Below are positions 63,369 through 64,000 of a DNA stretch of 64,000 nt, piece by piece; positions within the stretch are counted from its first letter, which is position 1; the number at the start of each line of letters is the position of its first letter. The position numbers were made by a program, and so were the translations under genes. The DNA is from Mayamaea pseudoterrestris (Eukaryota > Bacillariophyta > Bacillariophyceae > Sellaphorales > Sellaphoraceae): positions 1,582,501 to 1,646,500 of the forward strand of contig BROI01000001.1 in NCBI GenBank assembly GCA_027923505.1, in the 5' to 3' direction. The notes beneath the pieces were generated by a model, which did not search any database, was not told the DNA's origin, and was given only the letters and a program-made list of their open reading frames with translations.

Positions 63369-64000
63369 GCCATGGTTGCCGTGTCATGGACAGGAGTTGA
63401 GGAGATGGAGAGCCGCTCATCCAAAGTTGAAAAACTGTAGCTCAAGGTTTTGCTACATGGAGTAATACAAGTCCTCCAAGATATTTGCTAAAGAGATGAT
63501 CTAAGGGCAAATGGATGTCACACATGAGGCATATACGGCAAGTGCAGCTATTTCCGGCAACCCCCCAAAGTATTTATGTGCCACCATCGTAGCAAGTTCA
63601 GAAATGGTCTCCATCATCATATATTCCAAGTATCTGCCGTGACAATGAGTTCAAATGTGTGATTGGGCACTTCAGATGATCAATCACACGTCCGAGGACA
63701 CGCATTCGAGCCAGCTTTTCCATAGCATCCATCACCAAGTACTATCTACCTCGAGGACCATGTCAAACGACCATTCCCTCCGTTTTGTCCTTCCGCTTAT
63801 TGTGGAGGGACACTTTAATGATGATCCATGGTCGAATCTGAAAGGCTGACTGGACACTGCACTTTTAGGCGGCAGCATAAGTTCTCCATAGTGGCAGTAC
63901 CTGCAGCAGCTTTAGTAGTAAACTCAATGCGCTGTTGGGTAATTTTCAATAAGAGAGCAAATTGATATCTTTCTTTGTGTTGCGGCATGCTCGTCTTGCT
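63369..64000. other. right-edge flank
   Basis: 632 bp without a gene I can support. On the minus strand a 61-codon frame is open to the window edge (64000-63815), possibly the end of a gene continuing outside. A plus-strand 64-codon frame (63655-63849) has no domain. Confidence 0.3.

Noticed and set aside
58609-63373. Target-site duplication for the second element
   Set aside because: Left flank CCTCA and right flank GCCAT do not match.

Overview
The window looks like gene-dense nuclear DNA of a photosynthetic stramenopile, most likely a diatom. The evidence is short GT-AG introns (mostly 83-90 nt), signal peptides followed by a Phe-led transit peptide of the 'ASAFAP' type (methionine aminopeptidase, CysRS, cysteine synthase, and possibly two others), a helicase-associated-repeat protein, a FYVE-SYLF protein, and a Copia-type element whose pol carries a chromodomain-like segment. 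The species cannot be told from the sequence. Splice sites given here were read by eye from GT/AG signals and protein continuity.

1-45.7 kb is ordinary host sequence with about 30 genes on both strands, often in divergent pairs. In order: a two-RRM protein, beta-adaptin (5 exons), plastid methionine aminopeptidase, a TPR-like unknown, a serine palmitoyltransferase small subunit, a NAPE-PLD-like metallo-hydrolase, S-adenosylmethionine synthetase, a small plastid-type protein, an IQ/coiled-coil protein, a helicase-associated-repeat protein, organellar CysRS, an F-box gene (first of two paralogs), a SUMF2-like FGE homologue without the catalytic cysteines, ATP23 protease, a DBP2/DDX5-like helicase, NDUFA6, a GST, a gamma-glutamylcyclotransferase, a 4-TM unknown, an NDUFB11-like subunit, a membrane-anchored atypical kinase, a FYVE-SYLF protein, a Ser-rich unknown, a small HSP, the second F-box gene, plastid cysteine synthase, a TatD-like hydrolase, and three more small HSPs, one with a metallothionein-like Cys cluster inserted in its alpha-crystallin domain.

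45.7-64 kb is repeat-rich. A Copia-like LTR element lies between 46,158 and 57,191. Its outer LTRs are 329 bp, nearly identical, and flanked by a TTTGA target-site duplication. Inside it are an intact gag-protease-integrase frame, a decayed reverse transcriptase, a ~157-bp satellite, an inverted LTR-plus-3'-pol piece, and a second, indel-ridden protease-to-RNase H copy. Next come a minus-strand Ser/Pro-repeat region with a three-unit higher-order repeat, then a second, minus-strand element (58,614-63,368) whose integrase-RT core is replaced by a ~175-bp satellite related to the first. From about 51.0 to 60.6 kb the differences between copies are mostly single-base indels, so uncorrected long-read error is a serious alternative to biological decay.

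Functionally, the host genes fall into translation and RNA (CysRS, RRM, helicase), mitochondrial complex I and proteostasis (NDUFA6, NDUFB11-like, ATP23), plastid sulfur/Met/Cys metabolism (MAP, SAM synthetase, cysteine synthase), glutathione (GST, GGCT), lipid metabolism (ssSPT, NAPE-PLD), trafficking (beta-adaptin, FYVE-SYLF) and heat stress (four sHSPs).
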